A stretch of DNA of 45,131 nucleotides, taken from the NCBI GenBank assembly GCA_009801015.1, contig VHZZ01000337.1:121271-166401 (forward strand), written 5' to 3'. Positions 22,284 through 33,022 of the stretch are shown here, piece by piece. The notes beneath the pieces were generated by a model. That model was not told the DNA's origin. It saw only the letters and a list, made by a program, of their open reading frames with translations, and ran no database searches. Each line of letters begins with the position of its first letter. Positions within the stretch are counted from its first letter, which is position 1. The position numbers and the translations under genes are program-made. The DNA comes from Silene noctiflora. Taxonomy: Eukaryota; Streptophyta; Magnoliopsida; Caryophyllales; Caryophyllaceae.

Positions 22284-22444
22284 GTGTGTTTAATCCGGTA
22301 GACATTGCATTGACTAGATCTGTTGTCTTTAGACTTTAGTAAAATAAGGATGTAATTTAATAAAGGGTAGTAAACCTCAAAAGAAACAAAGTCAAAATTG
22401 AAGGAAATAAGAAGGCAGCATAAATAAAATAACACAAGGTCTTG

Positions 22445-22580
22445 CTTAAGACGGTAACTATCCGTCTTAAGCTTAAGACGGATAGTGGTCCTCTCACACA
22501 AATGCAAGTGGGAGGCAAATGGGTATATATCCATTTCTCACCCACTTGCATTTGTGTGAGAGGTCACTATCCGTCTTAAG
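22445..22580. mobile_element. Long hairpin, MITE-like foldback
   Basis: A left arm at about 22472-22521 (CTTAAGACGGATAGTG...) and a right arm at about 22531-22580 (ending CACTATCCGTCTTAAG) are complementary over roughly 50 bp with a few mismatches and a loop of about 9 bp. A smaller hairpin, CTTAAGACGG/TCCGTCTTAAG (22445-22471), abuts it. No frame; a transcript across it would fold into one long stem. Confidence 0.8.
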
Positions 22581-23203
22581 TTGGATAGTGGCCATCTCAA
22601 ATGAGAATTTGTGATAAAGTAAAATAATGCCATTATACGGGACGCGTATTCCAAGGACAGCAAGCAGAATGGGGACACTATTATTAACATGTCATTACCA
22701 ATTTTACATTTTATAATTATAATTTGTCAGATCTCAATTTGAAAAGGTAATCAATCAACTACTGTACACCGTACACAATTCGAATATTACTTAAATTCCA
22801 TTTGGGAAATAAAGGTTCTAACTGGGACTAGGTTCTAACTAGTAATTGAATTTAATGGAACTGCCACATGGGCTCCATTTTAGTACAACACGAGATTGAC
22901 ACAGTCCAGTATAATACGACATATCATGGGCTGTACAGAAAAAATAAGGCTGAAGTAGTGAAATTGCTTGGGGATGGCATGACACGCCATGAGCCGTACC
23001 TGAATCGCCATTTCCATTTCACAAGCACGACAAAAAGTTCGTCTTTCCGTGTGTGGAACGTGCCATTTTCTTCTCCAAGTATAGTGAGCAGAGGTACGAC
23101 CGGAAATAGGCCGCATACAATGATACCAATATAAATACTTTAATTTATTTTTGGGCAAAACGACCGGAAAGAATTGATATAATTTTATGCGGTTTTTTAT
23201 AAC
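22581..23203. other. Intergenic, no gene seen
   Basis: The open frame at 22868-23134 (88 codons) is hydrophilic and low in structure, with GACACGCCATGAGCCGTAC-like degenerate repeats. I recognise no family and do not call it. Confidence 0.4.
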
Positions 23204-23433
23204 ACAAATAGGATTATACATCCAGTTGTATATAAGCATTGTACAACTAAGGTGTAATTATCTGAGCTTATATGTATTTTTTCTGAGTTAATTCAAGTTT
23301 ATAGTTTTATTGTGTAAATGGATGAGTTCAAATACTTTCTAATAAAGCTCATATTCTTATAAATAAAACTCGAATACTTTATTACAAAGCTCAGATTCTA
23401 CACCATACAACTGGTGGTATAGTCCATGAATTG
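23204..23433 (-). mobile_element. Dispersed MITE family M, copy 1 (inverted)
   Basis: About 230 bp. Ends carry imperfect inverted repeats, GGATTATACATCCAGTTGTA at one end and the complement of ACCAGTTGTATGG...ATAGTCCATGAATTG-like sequence at the other. The interior has the AGCTCATATTC/AAACTCGAATACTTTATT pattern also found, in opposite orientation, at 25275 and 42034. Confidence 0.7.
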
Positions 23434-24048
23434 TTTTTATAATGTGTGCTCTAAAGTCTAAACACAGACATTAATAACCTAAATATAAGAAAAATGCGAG
23501 TAGGAATACGTCGGTCAGGATATTATCATTTATCGACTCATGTTGATATCCTAACACAACTTTATGTCACCCGTTCAAGTGATGAAATACCTACTTTTAC
23601 TATACCTTGAAAAAGAAATGACCTCTAAAATCACTCCATACACAAAATCGACACACCAAAAATAGAAACGTAAACAATAATACGGAATAAAATTACCAAA
23701 AATTATCTATCAAAAGAGTAACATTTTAATATTTACAAATTACAACAATGTACCGTCTATAAATAGAAATTAAAGCCCCACCGGCCACCACCACCAAACA
23801 TATAAAAACAGTAAATTTTTGGCCCAACTAAAAAACAAAAATCACAAACAATATTATACTTTTACTATTTTAATTAATTTTTTTCATAATAATATAATTA
23901 AAAAAAAAAAGATAAAAAAAGCCAGCCAATTACGATAATGACCTCTGACCTCCTTCCCACAATTGTTTTGTCTTCTCCGCCACTCCACCAACCAACTAAA
24001 AAAGACAATTATACCCTTTTCTGATCACCAAAACGCCTTCGTATTGTA
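23434..24048. other. Intergenic, 3' flank of the minus-strand gene
   Basis: AT-rich, non-coding; nothing else recognised. Confidence 0.5.
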
Positions 24049-24567
24049 TCAACTTGCAGGCGCACCTTTCCCCAAGTCCATTGACGACCTAGCCGACGCC
24101 GCATACCTTGACGAAAAATCAACATAACACTCCTCTTCAAAATGACCATTTTGCCCTTGTACCGGACCCTCATCAAAATTAAGCGCGTAACTTAACGGAT
24201 CGTACTGGAACTTCGCTTGTCCGTGTCCGTGTCGGTGTCTGTTGTTTCGGTTGAAACGACGAATAAATGTTTTCCATTTCGGACCGGCGACGATCTCGGA
24301 CCATTCACGGACTTTCTTGAATGCTTTAATGGGTTTAGCCCACCATTTGTTATCGGACTCTCCGACCCGGATTCGGTCCCAAAAGGATGAGTTTGAGGAT
24401 GAAGATGGACCGCCGAGGGTTAAGTGTGGTGTGGGCCCAGGCCCGAAACATGGGAATTGGAAACAACAACGGTGACGATGGGTGGTGAATAAGGTTTTGG
24501 TTGGTGAATCGGTGGTTGACGGTGGTTCGATTGTTACTGTTTGTTGTTGTTGTTGGTCTAGTGTCAT
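24049..24567 (-). CDS. Small plant protein of unnamed family, copy A (172 aa, intronless)
   Basis: I do not recognise a named family. The protein begins with a Gln-rich stretch (residues 5-9), then a Cys/Phe cluster HRCCFQFPCFGPG (about 32-44), a Ser-rich segment, then a basic Trp-rich block, NKWWAKPIKAFKKVREWSEI followed by VAGPKWKTFIRRFNRN (about 73-109). After a His/Arg spacer comes FQYDPLSYALNFDEG, then GQNGHFEEE, DFSSRYA and a terminal SSMDLG motif. All these blocks recur in order in copy B at 34184-34690, which supports a real gene. There is no signal peptide or membrane segment; the cysteine cluster could be a lipidation or metal site (speculation). The start AAAAAATGAC is the first in-frame ATG. 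Confidence 0.85.
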   Translation of the reverse strand: MTLDQQQQQTVTIEPPSTTDSPTKTLFTTHRHRCCFQFPCFGPGPTPHLTLGGPSSSSNSSFWDRIRVGESDNKWWAKPIKAFKKVREWSEIVAGPKWKTFIRRFNRNNRHRHGHGQAKFQYDPLSYALNFDEGPVQGQNGHFEEECYVDFSSRYAASARSSMDLGKGAPAS

Positions 24568-24822
24568 TTTTTTGACGATTTTGCCCCTGGGATTCTGAGA
24601 AGTGTGGGTATTTTTGGGGAAGGAAGAGAGGGGTTTTTAGGGTAGATATAAGATGAGGGAGAAAGGGTGTGAGTTGTAACGGGAAAAAAAAAGGGTATTG
24701 GGAAATGGGAACCGGATGGTGGAGGTTAGAGAATTTTGGGATTTGGGCCTTTTAAGGATTGGTAGAATTCGGAGTCTCATTGTGAGACCGTCTTATATAT
24801 AAAATTATTTAATAGATCGATA

Positions 24823-24913
24823 CTCTCTTTGATTCACACCAATGTTAATATGGACCCACTTTTTGTGAGGAGAAAAATGGGTCCATATTACCATTGGTGT
24901 GGATCGGAGGGAG
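24823..24913. mobile_element. Short Stowaway-like MITE upstream of copy A
   Basis: CTCTCTTTGATTCACACCAA at the left pairs with the complement of ATTGGTGTGGATCGGAGGGAG at the right. TATGGACCCA/TGGGTCCATA continues the inverted repeat inwards, so nearly the whole 91 bp folds. It is 256 bp upstream of the start codon of the minus-strand gene at 24567. Confidence 0.65.
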
Positions 24914-25274
24914 TCTATTATTTATGGGGATTGGTGTGGTTTAGTGGGAGTGAATAATAGGAACCCCGTTTAATCTTATGTAATATCGTTTTATATATGA
25001 AAAGAATATGAAATTACAAAAATTTGTTAGAAGTATTTAAGAGGGAAAAATCGACGGTTTTACACTAATATATTGTTAGAATTAGAATTCATAATGAATT
25101 AGGAGATGAAGATATTTTAGGTTGTCAATAGGATTCAAGAAGTTGTGATGTTTATATTTCTAATCACTTTTTGAATAAGTTTCTCACTACCTCACTACTT
25201 AACACAAGAGAACGACAAGCATATTGGAAAAGCATTTTGTCTAACAAGATAAATGTGGTAGGGGCGTTAATTGA
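24914..25274. other. Intergenic, no gene seen
   Basis: AT-rich, non-coding. Confidence 0.5.
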
Positions 25275-25513
25275 CAATTCATGGACTATACCACCAGATG
25301 TACCAGTTGTATGGTGTAGAATACGAGCTTTGTAATAAAGTATTCGAGTTTTATTTAAAAGAATATGAGATTTATTAGAAAGTATTTGAACTCATTCATT
25401 TACACAATAAAATTATAAACTCTGAATTAGCTCAAAAAAAATACATATAAGCTCAAATACTTATATCTTGGTTGTACAATGTTTATATACAACTGGATGT
25501 ATAATCCTATTTG
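25275..25513 (+). mobile_element. Dispersed MITE family M, copy 2
   Basis: About 239 bp from CAATTCATGGACTATACCAC to TGGATGTATAATCCTATTTG, with inverted ends as in copies 1 and 3. Its right end is only 39 bp from a Helitron terminus. Confidence 0.7.
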
Positions 25514-25552
25514 TGGTTAATTGAGGCAAAAACCAAATCGACTTAATTGGAA

Positions 25553-26043
25553 CTAGTGTAGATCCCGCGCAAATATGCGGTATATATAGGTCTTTTAATT
25601 TTCACTGTTATTTATAAATTTTAGATTTATATCTCATGAATTTTTATAAAAAAAAAATCAATCTTAAACTTAATCAAGAGACTTGAATAATTCCATAAAA
25701 TATTTTTTTTCTGAAAGTTTTTTAACTACTTGAAATTATTTTTTATTTTTTTTCTGAAAGTTTTTTAACTACTTGAAATTATTTTAATAAATTCTTTTTT
25801 CGTCACGAAGTTAATAATAGGAGTCATAATTTATGTATAGATTATAATTTTATACCAATTTTGTTTTAGTTTTGTTACAAGATTACATTTTTAAGTTTAA
25901 TGATGAAAAGATTATTTTTAAATGATAAATTAGTTTAATAAATGAAAATTTAATTTGTTTCCATATATAAGTTGGGTACCCTATATAAGTTTGAGCATTT
26001 TGGAGGGAAAATTTTAGAGAAGTTTTTATTCTCTTAGTATAGA
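25553..26043 (-). mobile_element. Non-autonomous Helitron (minus orientation)
   Basis: Read on the minus strand, the 3' end is CCGC...GCGCGG hairpin, then GATCTACA, then CTAG followed by T, the Helitron terminus. The opposite end reads TCTATACTAAGAGAATAAAA, a typical Helitron 5' start. The nucleotide after the 5' end is not the expected flanking A, so that boundary is less certain. Inside, TTTTTTCTGAAAGTTTTTTA is tandemly doubled with a 46-bp period (25701-25790). No Rep/helicase. Confidence 0.55.
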
Positions 26044-27447
26044 GGAGGGTTCGGAAATCGAATTCAGGGATGTGGAAGATTTGTTTTATACTTTCAGGGT
26101 GTGGATTGGGAGATTCGGTCTTCTTCAATAACCTAAAAGGTCCAGTATTTTCTTAAGAGAGAAAGGAGATATTACATAGCTGTTGAAAATTGAAATTACC
26201 ATCTTATCCTTCCTCCTTGTGTTTAAATAAGGTTACAGGTGACTTGGTGTATATCTCAGATGGTGGTTTGAAGGAGTGGATATGAGGTTCGGTCGGTATT
26301 CAATTGATGAAGAACTCTTAGTTTTCTTGTGATACCGTTTTATATTAAAGTATAAAGTATAAAATGTAAGAAATTGAGATATTATTTAAGAAAAAAGAAA
26401 TCACATTTGACTTTTTCTTACTATTTAGATATATAATCTGAGATATTGCTAGAATCCTAATAGAATAATAAAATTAAGATATTTAGACAGAAAATACGCA
26501 ATAGGGTTGAAGAGGATATCATTTGTAATTTTATACTCCTTTTAATTCAATTTATTTTCAACACAAAAACTTTGGAGAGACGGTCTCTCAGTAGCGTTAT
26601 TAAAAGACCTCTCACATGATAGGAGGGAGAGAGTTCTTTAATTTTGGTTTTCCATGTAATATTTCTCACTAATTTAGTGGGAGACGGTCTCTCGAGAGAC
26701 CTATTATTCCTTCAATTTATCCACATTGTACCATTTTTTAATTTAGCAAGTATTTAGCCTATAAATAGTTTACTAATGTCAAATATGGATCTTCCACATC
26801 TTGACATAGGTCTGGACATAAGAGATCACGTCGAAGCCTAACTAGGCTCAAACCTCAAAAGTGCATCTCCTAGTCCACATGTAGGAAGACCATGTTCAGC
26901 CAAGCCAAAGCTTGGACGTGAATTTCCCTTACTCAAACCTAGATCAGGATGTGGGAGCTTCATGTTTGATCCCCTATTTTTTTTTTAAGTTTTTTTTAGG
27001 GTTCTTTTAACGTGGCACTTTTATGTATATTTGAACTAACGTAGAACTCTTCGTTTTTCATAAACATTCTTAATACTCTTAAACTTTGTAAATAGGTCTT
27101 CAAATGATTAAATTTTGCAAAGAAAATAAAATTCAGATTTGAGTAAATAGTATCTATGTTAATGATTCAACAATTTTACATATCTGCAAAAATTCAATCA
27201 AAAGCACATCAAATAAATATTTAAAAAAGACGAATTGGAGCATTTAGGATATTTAAGAAGTTTTTCTTAGAGTTTAGAGATAACAATAATGTTTTAACAA
27301 CAAAAGTACAACGTTAAATTAGAAGAAAAACACCTAATAGAAAAACTTTGTTTTTAGAGATTTTTTTATTTTTTTATAAATCAAGACTAACAATTGAACA
27401 CAAATTCTTTCTTGTGAGAGTCATAAACCTGTGTTGACTCACAAATT
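26044..27447. other. Intergenic with palindromic GAGACGGTCTC motifs
   Basis: No gene. GAGAGACGGTCTCTC occurs at about 26575 and GGGAGACGGTCTCTC at about 26688, perhaps the ends of a 130-bp foldback element. 26800-26960 has a GAAGACCATGTTCAGCC stretch I cannot place. Confidence 0.4.
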
Positions 27448-30345
27448 GGCCACTTCATATGACTTCAGGAATCGGCGCTGTGAGTTTCGGAGATTTTTGT
27501 TTCGGGATCATGTAATCTCGAAAAACGTGAATTATACTCCCTCCGATCCAGACAGATGGTAACACTTACCTAAAATGGATGAACTACACAATTGGTAACA
27601 TACCATATTTGGCATGAAAAATGACTAAATTACCCTTACATCCACTACCTATTTACAACTTTACCATCCAATCACCCACTCACCAACTACATATTTAATC
27701 CACCTAAATTCATGTGGCCCCAATCAAAGTTTCCTACTTTACCCCTCAATTTTCTACATTTTCTTAAATAACCACTTTTTCCCTACGTTACCATTTGTCT
27801 GGATCAGAGGGAGTATACTTCAATTTGAGCTGCTCGGGAGGTCATATGATAGAATTATAATCGTCTATCCTAATATCATACCGGGTCAGGTGTCTTTTTC
27901 TTCTCTTTTCCTACCAAATGTCTCGGTCGCAACAGAAGTTACTATATGCGATTTCAGCGCTAAATAATAAGTATTTATACCATTTTTTTTTTGGGGATTT
28001 CGGTTCAGCTTGGTTTATCGCATACCGCCACCCGAAAAGACCTTTGATGGAGGTCAAAATTTGTGTGTCCGCTTTATCTCACTCGAGGAACCATCAATGT
28101 TATTTTCGGACATTTTTGTTCCCGAACCCGGTAATCCCGAAAACCATGTATTATACACTTCGATTTGAGCCGTTCGGGAGGTCATTCTGGGTCATGTATC
28201 TTTTTATCCTGATTTCTATACCACATGTTTAGGGTCACAACAGGAGTTACTATATGTGATTTTAGCCCTAATTACACAAGTATTTATACACTTGTTATTA
28301 TTTCCAAATTTCGGTTAAGCTTGGTTTATCCCATACCGGCACCCCGAAAGTCCTCTACTAGAGCTCAAAATTTGTGTGGTCGCTTTTTCTAACTTGAGAA
28401 ACCGTCAGTGTGATTTTCAAATATTTTTGCTCCCGAACCCTGTAATCTCGAAATCCGTGTATTAACGCCTCCATTTGAGCCGTTCGGAAGGTCATAACGT
28501 GGTATGAGTCTTTTTCTCCGATTTTTTCTACGACATGTCTAGGGTCACAACAGTAGTTACTATATGCGATTTCAACCCCAAACAACAAGTATTTATACAT
28601 TTTTTTTACCATTTCTAGATTTCGGTTGAGCTTGGTTTATCGCATACATAGCGGCTTCCCAAAAGTCATCTGATGGTGGTCAAATTTTGTGTGGGCGCTT
28701 TACCTGACTCGAGGAACCGCCGGTGTGATTTTTGGAGAATTTTGATCCCAGATCCTGTAATCCCGAAAACCCGTGTATTATACACATCAATTTGAGTTGT
28801 ACGGGAGGTCATATCGGCTCATGTGTCTTTTCCTCTGATTTTTCTACCACATGTTTGGGTCGCAACAATAGTTATTATATGCGTTTTCAGCCCAAATAAC
28901 AATTATTTATACATTTTTTTACTATTTATGGATTTCGATTCAACTTGGTTCACCGCATACCAGCATCCAAAAGTCTTCTGCTACAGCTCAAATTTTATCT
29001 GGTCGCTTTATCTGACTCGAGGATCCGTCAGTGCGACTATCGAACATTTTTGTACCAGAACCCTATAATCCCGAAAACCGTGTATTATACATTTCGATTT
29101 GAGCAGTTTGGGAGGTCATAGAGGGTCGTGTGTCTTTTTCTCCTGTTTTTTCTATCACATTTCTTGGGTCGCAACAGGAGTTACTATATGGGATTTCAGC
29201 CCCAAATAACAAGTATTTATACATTAATTACTATTTCTGGGTTTCGGTTATGCTTGGTTTATCGCATACCGGCACCCCAAAAGTCCTATGCCAGAGCTTA
29301 AAATTTGTGTGCCGCTTCATATGACTCCAAGAACTGCCATTATGGTTTTCAGACATTTTGTTCTGGGGTCCTAAAATATCGAAAACCGTATATTATACAC
29401 ATCAATTTGAGCCATTCGGGAGGTCATACCGGGTCATGTGTCTTTTGCTCCTGGTTTTTACCACGTGTCTGGGGTCGCAACAAGAGTTATTGTATGCGAT
29501 TTCAGGCCCAAATAACAAGGATTTATACATTTTTTTTACTATTTTGTGATTTCGGTTGATCTTGAATTCTTGATTTATCACATACCGCACCAAAAAGTTC
29601 TATGATGGTGCTCAAAATTTGTGTGATTGCTTTATCTGACTCAAGGATGTGGCGGTGTGATTTTCAGACATTTTTGATTTAGACACATGACCTAGCACGG
29701 CCCATTGCCAACTCTAGTCGCAAAATCATTGCCAACTCTAGTCGCAAAATGAGTTACTGTATGCGATTTCAGGGCCAAATAACAAGTATTTATACATTTT
29801 TTTTACTATTTTTGGATTCGATTCAGCTTGGTTTATCGCATACCGGCACCCCAAAAGTCCTCTGATGGTGGTCAAAATTTTTGTGACCGCTTTATCTGAC
29901 TCGAGGAACCGCTGGTGTGATTTTCAGAGAATTTTGATCCCGGATCCTATAATCCCGAAAACCGTGTATTATACACATCAATTTGAGTCGTACGGGAGGT
30001 CATACAGGTAACCGGCTCATGTGTCTTTTCCTCTAATTTTTCCAGCACGTGTTTGGGGTCGCAACAGGAGTTACTATATGCGATTTCTGCCCAAATAACA
30101 ATTATTTATACATTTTTTACTATTTCTGGATTTCGGTTGAACTTTGTTTATCGCATACCGCCACTCCAAAACTCCTCCGCTGGAGCTTCAAATTTCTCTG
30201 TCGGCTTTGTCTGACTCGAGGAACCGTCAGTGTTATTTTCGGTACTTTTGTGCCGGGACCCTGTAATTCCGAAAACCTTTTATTATACAGTTCAATTCAG
30301 CCATTCGGAAGGTCATACGAGGCTATGTGATTTTCGGACGTTTTA
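27448..30345 (+). repeat. Satellite array B, ~311-bp unit, about 8-9 copies
   Basis: The landmark GGGTCGCAACAGGAGTTACT occurs near 27926, 28229, 28540, 28856, 29166, 29471, 29740 and 30056, so the period is about 303-316 bp, with one shortened unit. Each unit then has CAAATAACAAGTATTTATAC, TTGGTTTATCGCATACCGGC, CTGACTCGAGGAACCG, ATCCCGAAAACCGTGTATTA and GGGAGGTCATAC. Array A (45-1432) carries the same series, more diverged. The open frames within it (27918, 28823, 29130, 29305, 30049) are not conserved between units. A MITE splits the first unit. Confidence 0.92.
27537..27813. mobile_element. Stowaway-like MITE inside satellite array B
   Basis: Inverted ends of 27 bp match at 25 positions: CTCCCTCCGATCCAGACA... 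at the left and ...TGTCTGGATCAGAGGGAG at the right. TA flanks both sides (27535-27536, 27814-27815). Excision restores the satellite reading GTGAATTATA / CTTCAATTTGAGC seen intact in other units. 277 bp, no coding capacity. Confidence 0.85.
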
Positions 30346-30767
30346 ATCGTTGTTTATTGAGAAGGACGAATTATCGTAAGGCACATTCTCATTTCACACG
30401 ACCATTAAAACATGAAAATTTCATCATTTTTTATAATAAAAAGTCACCATTTATTAACAAAATATTACCGCTAAAATTATTCACATTTCGTTAAGAAAAG
30501 TTCTTATAACTTTTTATCAAAACATGATCACATCCCCTATATACTAAAAGAATAACATAACTCTAAATTTTCCCGCTCAAGTTTCCCGCCTATATATTCA
30601 CCTTCTAATAAATGGACCCTTCTCTCAATAATTGATCTCACTTTAATCTTCTTTTTATTTACATGCCATATATAAAAAAAATTATTTCCTTAAAAATCTA
30701 TTTTTACTAATAATTGATCATAAATATTAAATTCCAAACTAAATTGCTAATTAACATCAACTTGATT

Positions 30768-30947
30768 NNNNNNNNNNNNNNNNNNNNNNNNNNNNNNNNN
30801 NNNNNNNNNNNNNNNNNNNNNNNNNNNNNNNNNNNNNNNNNNNNNNNNNNNNNNNNNNNNNNNNNNNNNNNNNNNNNNNNNNNNNNNNNNNNNNNNNNNN
30901 NNNNNNNNNNNNNNNNNNNNNNNNNNNNNNNNNNNNNNNNNNNNNNN
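30768..30947. other. Assembly gap (N run)
   Basis: 180 undetermined bases within the outer Helitron. An open frame crossing it is an artefact. Confidence 1.
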
Positions 30948-31297
30948 ATTATAATAAAATAAAATTAGTATTAAACTATAGACTATATGTTGCTAAATTT
31001 TTCACAATGCAATAATGATTACTTTAGAAAATAACTTAACACAGTCTTACTATTCTTACTATTAGGTTCGTAACACAAAAAAAAATTCCTTAAAAAAATT
31101 GGAGAAAATTATAAAATGAAATCCGTAATTTTATGGTAAAAAAAGTACGTTGATAAAAATACACATTTCATAACTTTACTCAATTATCTTTAATTAGTTT
31201 TCCATTTCAAATTTTTTTATATCAAAATAAAATGGAGTAAAATATTAAATATTAATAAAGTAGCAATTTAAATAATACGCTAAAAATAAAATCTCTA

Positions 31298-31860
31298 CTA
31301 GTTTTAAACCCGTGCAAAAATTGCACGGGGTACTTTAAAAGTTCTATTGGATTTATATATTAATATTAGACGTAAGAATAAGATCAATTTGAACATAGGC
31401 ACATGATGACACTCGTCTTATTTGTCATCTCGTTTTTCAACTAATATGTAAAACTAATATTTAAGATACGAGTATTAGATAATATACATTCACGTTTCGT
31501 ATTCAATATTATATATGATTTTTCATTTATATTTTTAATATTTTTTATCTGCATAAAAATATTGTATGATTTTTCGTTTTTCTAAATTTTGTAGGTTATA
31601 TCTTCTATCAATTTGCCTTAAATGTATAAATTTTTAATTTATAAATTTGTTATATATATTTGTAATTTAATATTTTAAGAATATTAAAAATTATAGAATT
31701 TCTCAAGATTGATTATTAAGGGTTGATTAAGAGAAATGAAATGGTATGATAGATAGTGGGGTGATGAATTTAAGGAATTTTTTTTTGTTGTGTACCCTAC
31801 CTAAAAAACTTGAGAACCAATGAAAATCTTTTAAAAGACATAGCTTTTATACTATTTAGA
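31298..31860 (-). mobile_element. Non-autonomous Helitron nested inside the outer one, inverted
   Basis: On the minus strand it starts TCTAAATAGTATAAAAGC and ends with the hairpin CCGTGCAATTTTTGCACGG, eight bases (GTTTAAAA), then CTAG and T. On the plus strand it is therefore flanked by A (31297) and T (31861), the expected Helitron target. 563 bp, no coding capacity. Its position between the body and the 3' hairpin of the outer element implies it inserted later. Confidence 0.65.
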
Positions 31861-31894
31861 TATATACCGCGCAATGGCGCGGGATCTGTACTAG

Positions 31895-32705
31895 TTATAA
31901 TATAAAAAATTATTTTCGGTCTTAATTTTAGACGGAAAAGCCTCGTCTTAAGGGACTTTTAAAAATGGAAGTAACCATATCCCAGAATGTAAGGTGGTTG
32001 TTGCTACCAGTGTATGCAACTTTAAGTTGGGACCCTTAGAAAGGGATTCATCAAATGATAAGGATTAGTTGATGGTTACTGTAGGGTGTGTCTTTTGGTG
32101 AGCATTTCTGCAAATTAACGCAACCAATATTAAACCAACACAAATTCCGATTTGTGACGGAATATCCATTGCAAGCTTGTGGTCATTCAAATACTGTTTA
32201 TGTGGCTAAATAAGACAAAAGCAGTGTTTTATCTTATCTACCCATATGAATAATAATTGACTTGCCGCAAGATTATAACGAATATGTCCATTACAAGGAA
32301 GACTTGCAAACCGAGCAGTGACAGATGGTTATTTATTTGTTTGTTAATTTGTTAATTGTTAGTTAGTCTTACGTATTTGTCCACTCTATCACACGATAAT
32401 ATGTTTAATTGGAACATGATTATGCATTTATGCCAACGTTGCATTTTGTCTGTTTTGTTTATATTAAGGTTCGAAAACGATTGACATTCGACTGCACTTT
32501 TTTTTTTTTTTTTTTTTTGGTGTGGTCACGGTTATTAGTTTTGATACACACTTTTGATCGGATAAGAAGGCTTTTCTTGCACAAAGTGCAGTCTTACACA
32601 TGTTTCGGATATAAATTAATGATCTTTAAGCATCCAAGGCGATGATCGTTAGAGCATGTACAATGTAAACTCAGGTATACATCTGATTCATGTCGATGAT
32701 TTATT
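31895..32705. other. Intergenic, no gene seen
   Basis: Non-coding; includes a poly(T) run near 32498-32518. The plus-strand frame 32409-32645 crosses that run and matches nothing I know. Confidence 0.5.
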
Positions 32706-33022
32706 TAGGCTATGTTTGACAAGACATTTTAGGTATCTGATTTGGTCAAATAAACTACCTGAAATAAAATGCTACCTAGAGTAGCTTTTGAGATTCCAGG
32801 TACTTGATTTGATTTGATTTTTCTTTTTTACCCCTTAAATCTATACTACCAAATAATTATCATATACTTTTACGTAATTTCATCAAAATCAGTTACCTTT
32901 TCAGTTTGTTTGCCAAACAACTTTATATATAATCAGTTACCTTATCAATTCCTAATTTTCAGTTTCAGTTAGCTTTTCAGTTTTCAATTACCTTTTCAGT
33001 TAGTTTTACCAAATAGAGCCTA
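32706..33022. mobile_element. MITE with TAGGCTCTATTTGG-type ends
   Basis: Left end TAGGCTATGTTTGACAAGAC pairs with the complement of GTTTTACCAAATAGAGCCTA at the right. The interior repeats TCAGTTACCTTTTCAGTT motifs. Superfamily (hAT or Harbinger type) not settled. 317 bp. Confidence 0.55.

Larger units (their letters stand above)
30533..31894 (+). mobile_element. Non-autonomous Helitron, outer element
   Basis: Starts A|TCCCCTATATACTAAAAG and ends with the hairpin CCGCGC-AATG-GCGCGG (31867-31882), eight bases, then CTAG (31891-31894) and T: the A/T insertion rule, TC start, 3' hairpin and CTRR end of a Helitron. It contains the N gap 30768-30947 and, inverted within it, a second Helitron at 31298-31860. 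No Rep/helicase coding sequence is visible. Confidence 0.65.

Noticed and set aside
22868..23134. Plus-strand frame of 88 codons
   Set aside because: Low-complexity repeats and no homology that I recognise.
27918..30330. Several plus- and minus-strand open frames of 63-104 codons in array B
   Set aside because: They are by-products of the satellite unit: similar peptides recur but are broken differently in each monomer.
27448..30345. CRISPR-like regular repeats
   Set aside because: The whole 311-bp unit repeats, with no unique spacers, and the host is a plant.
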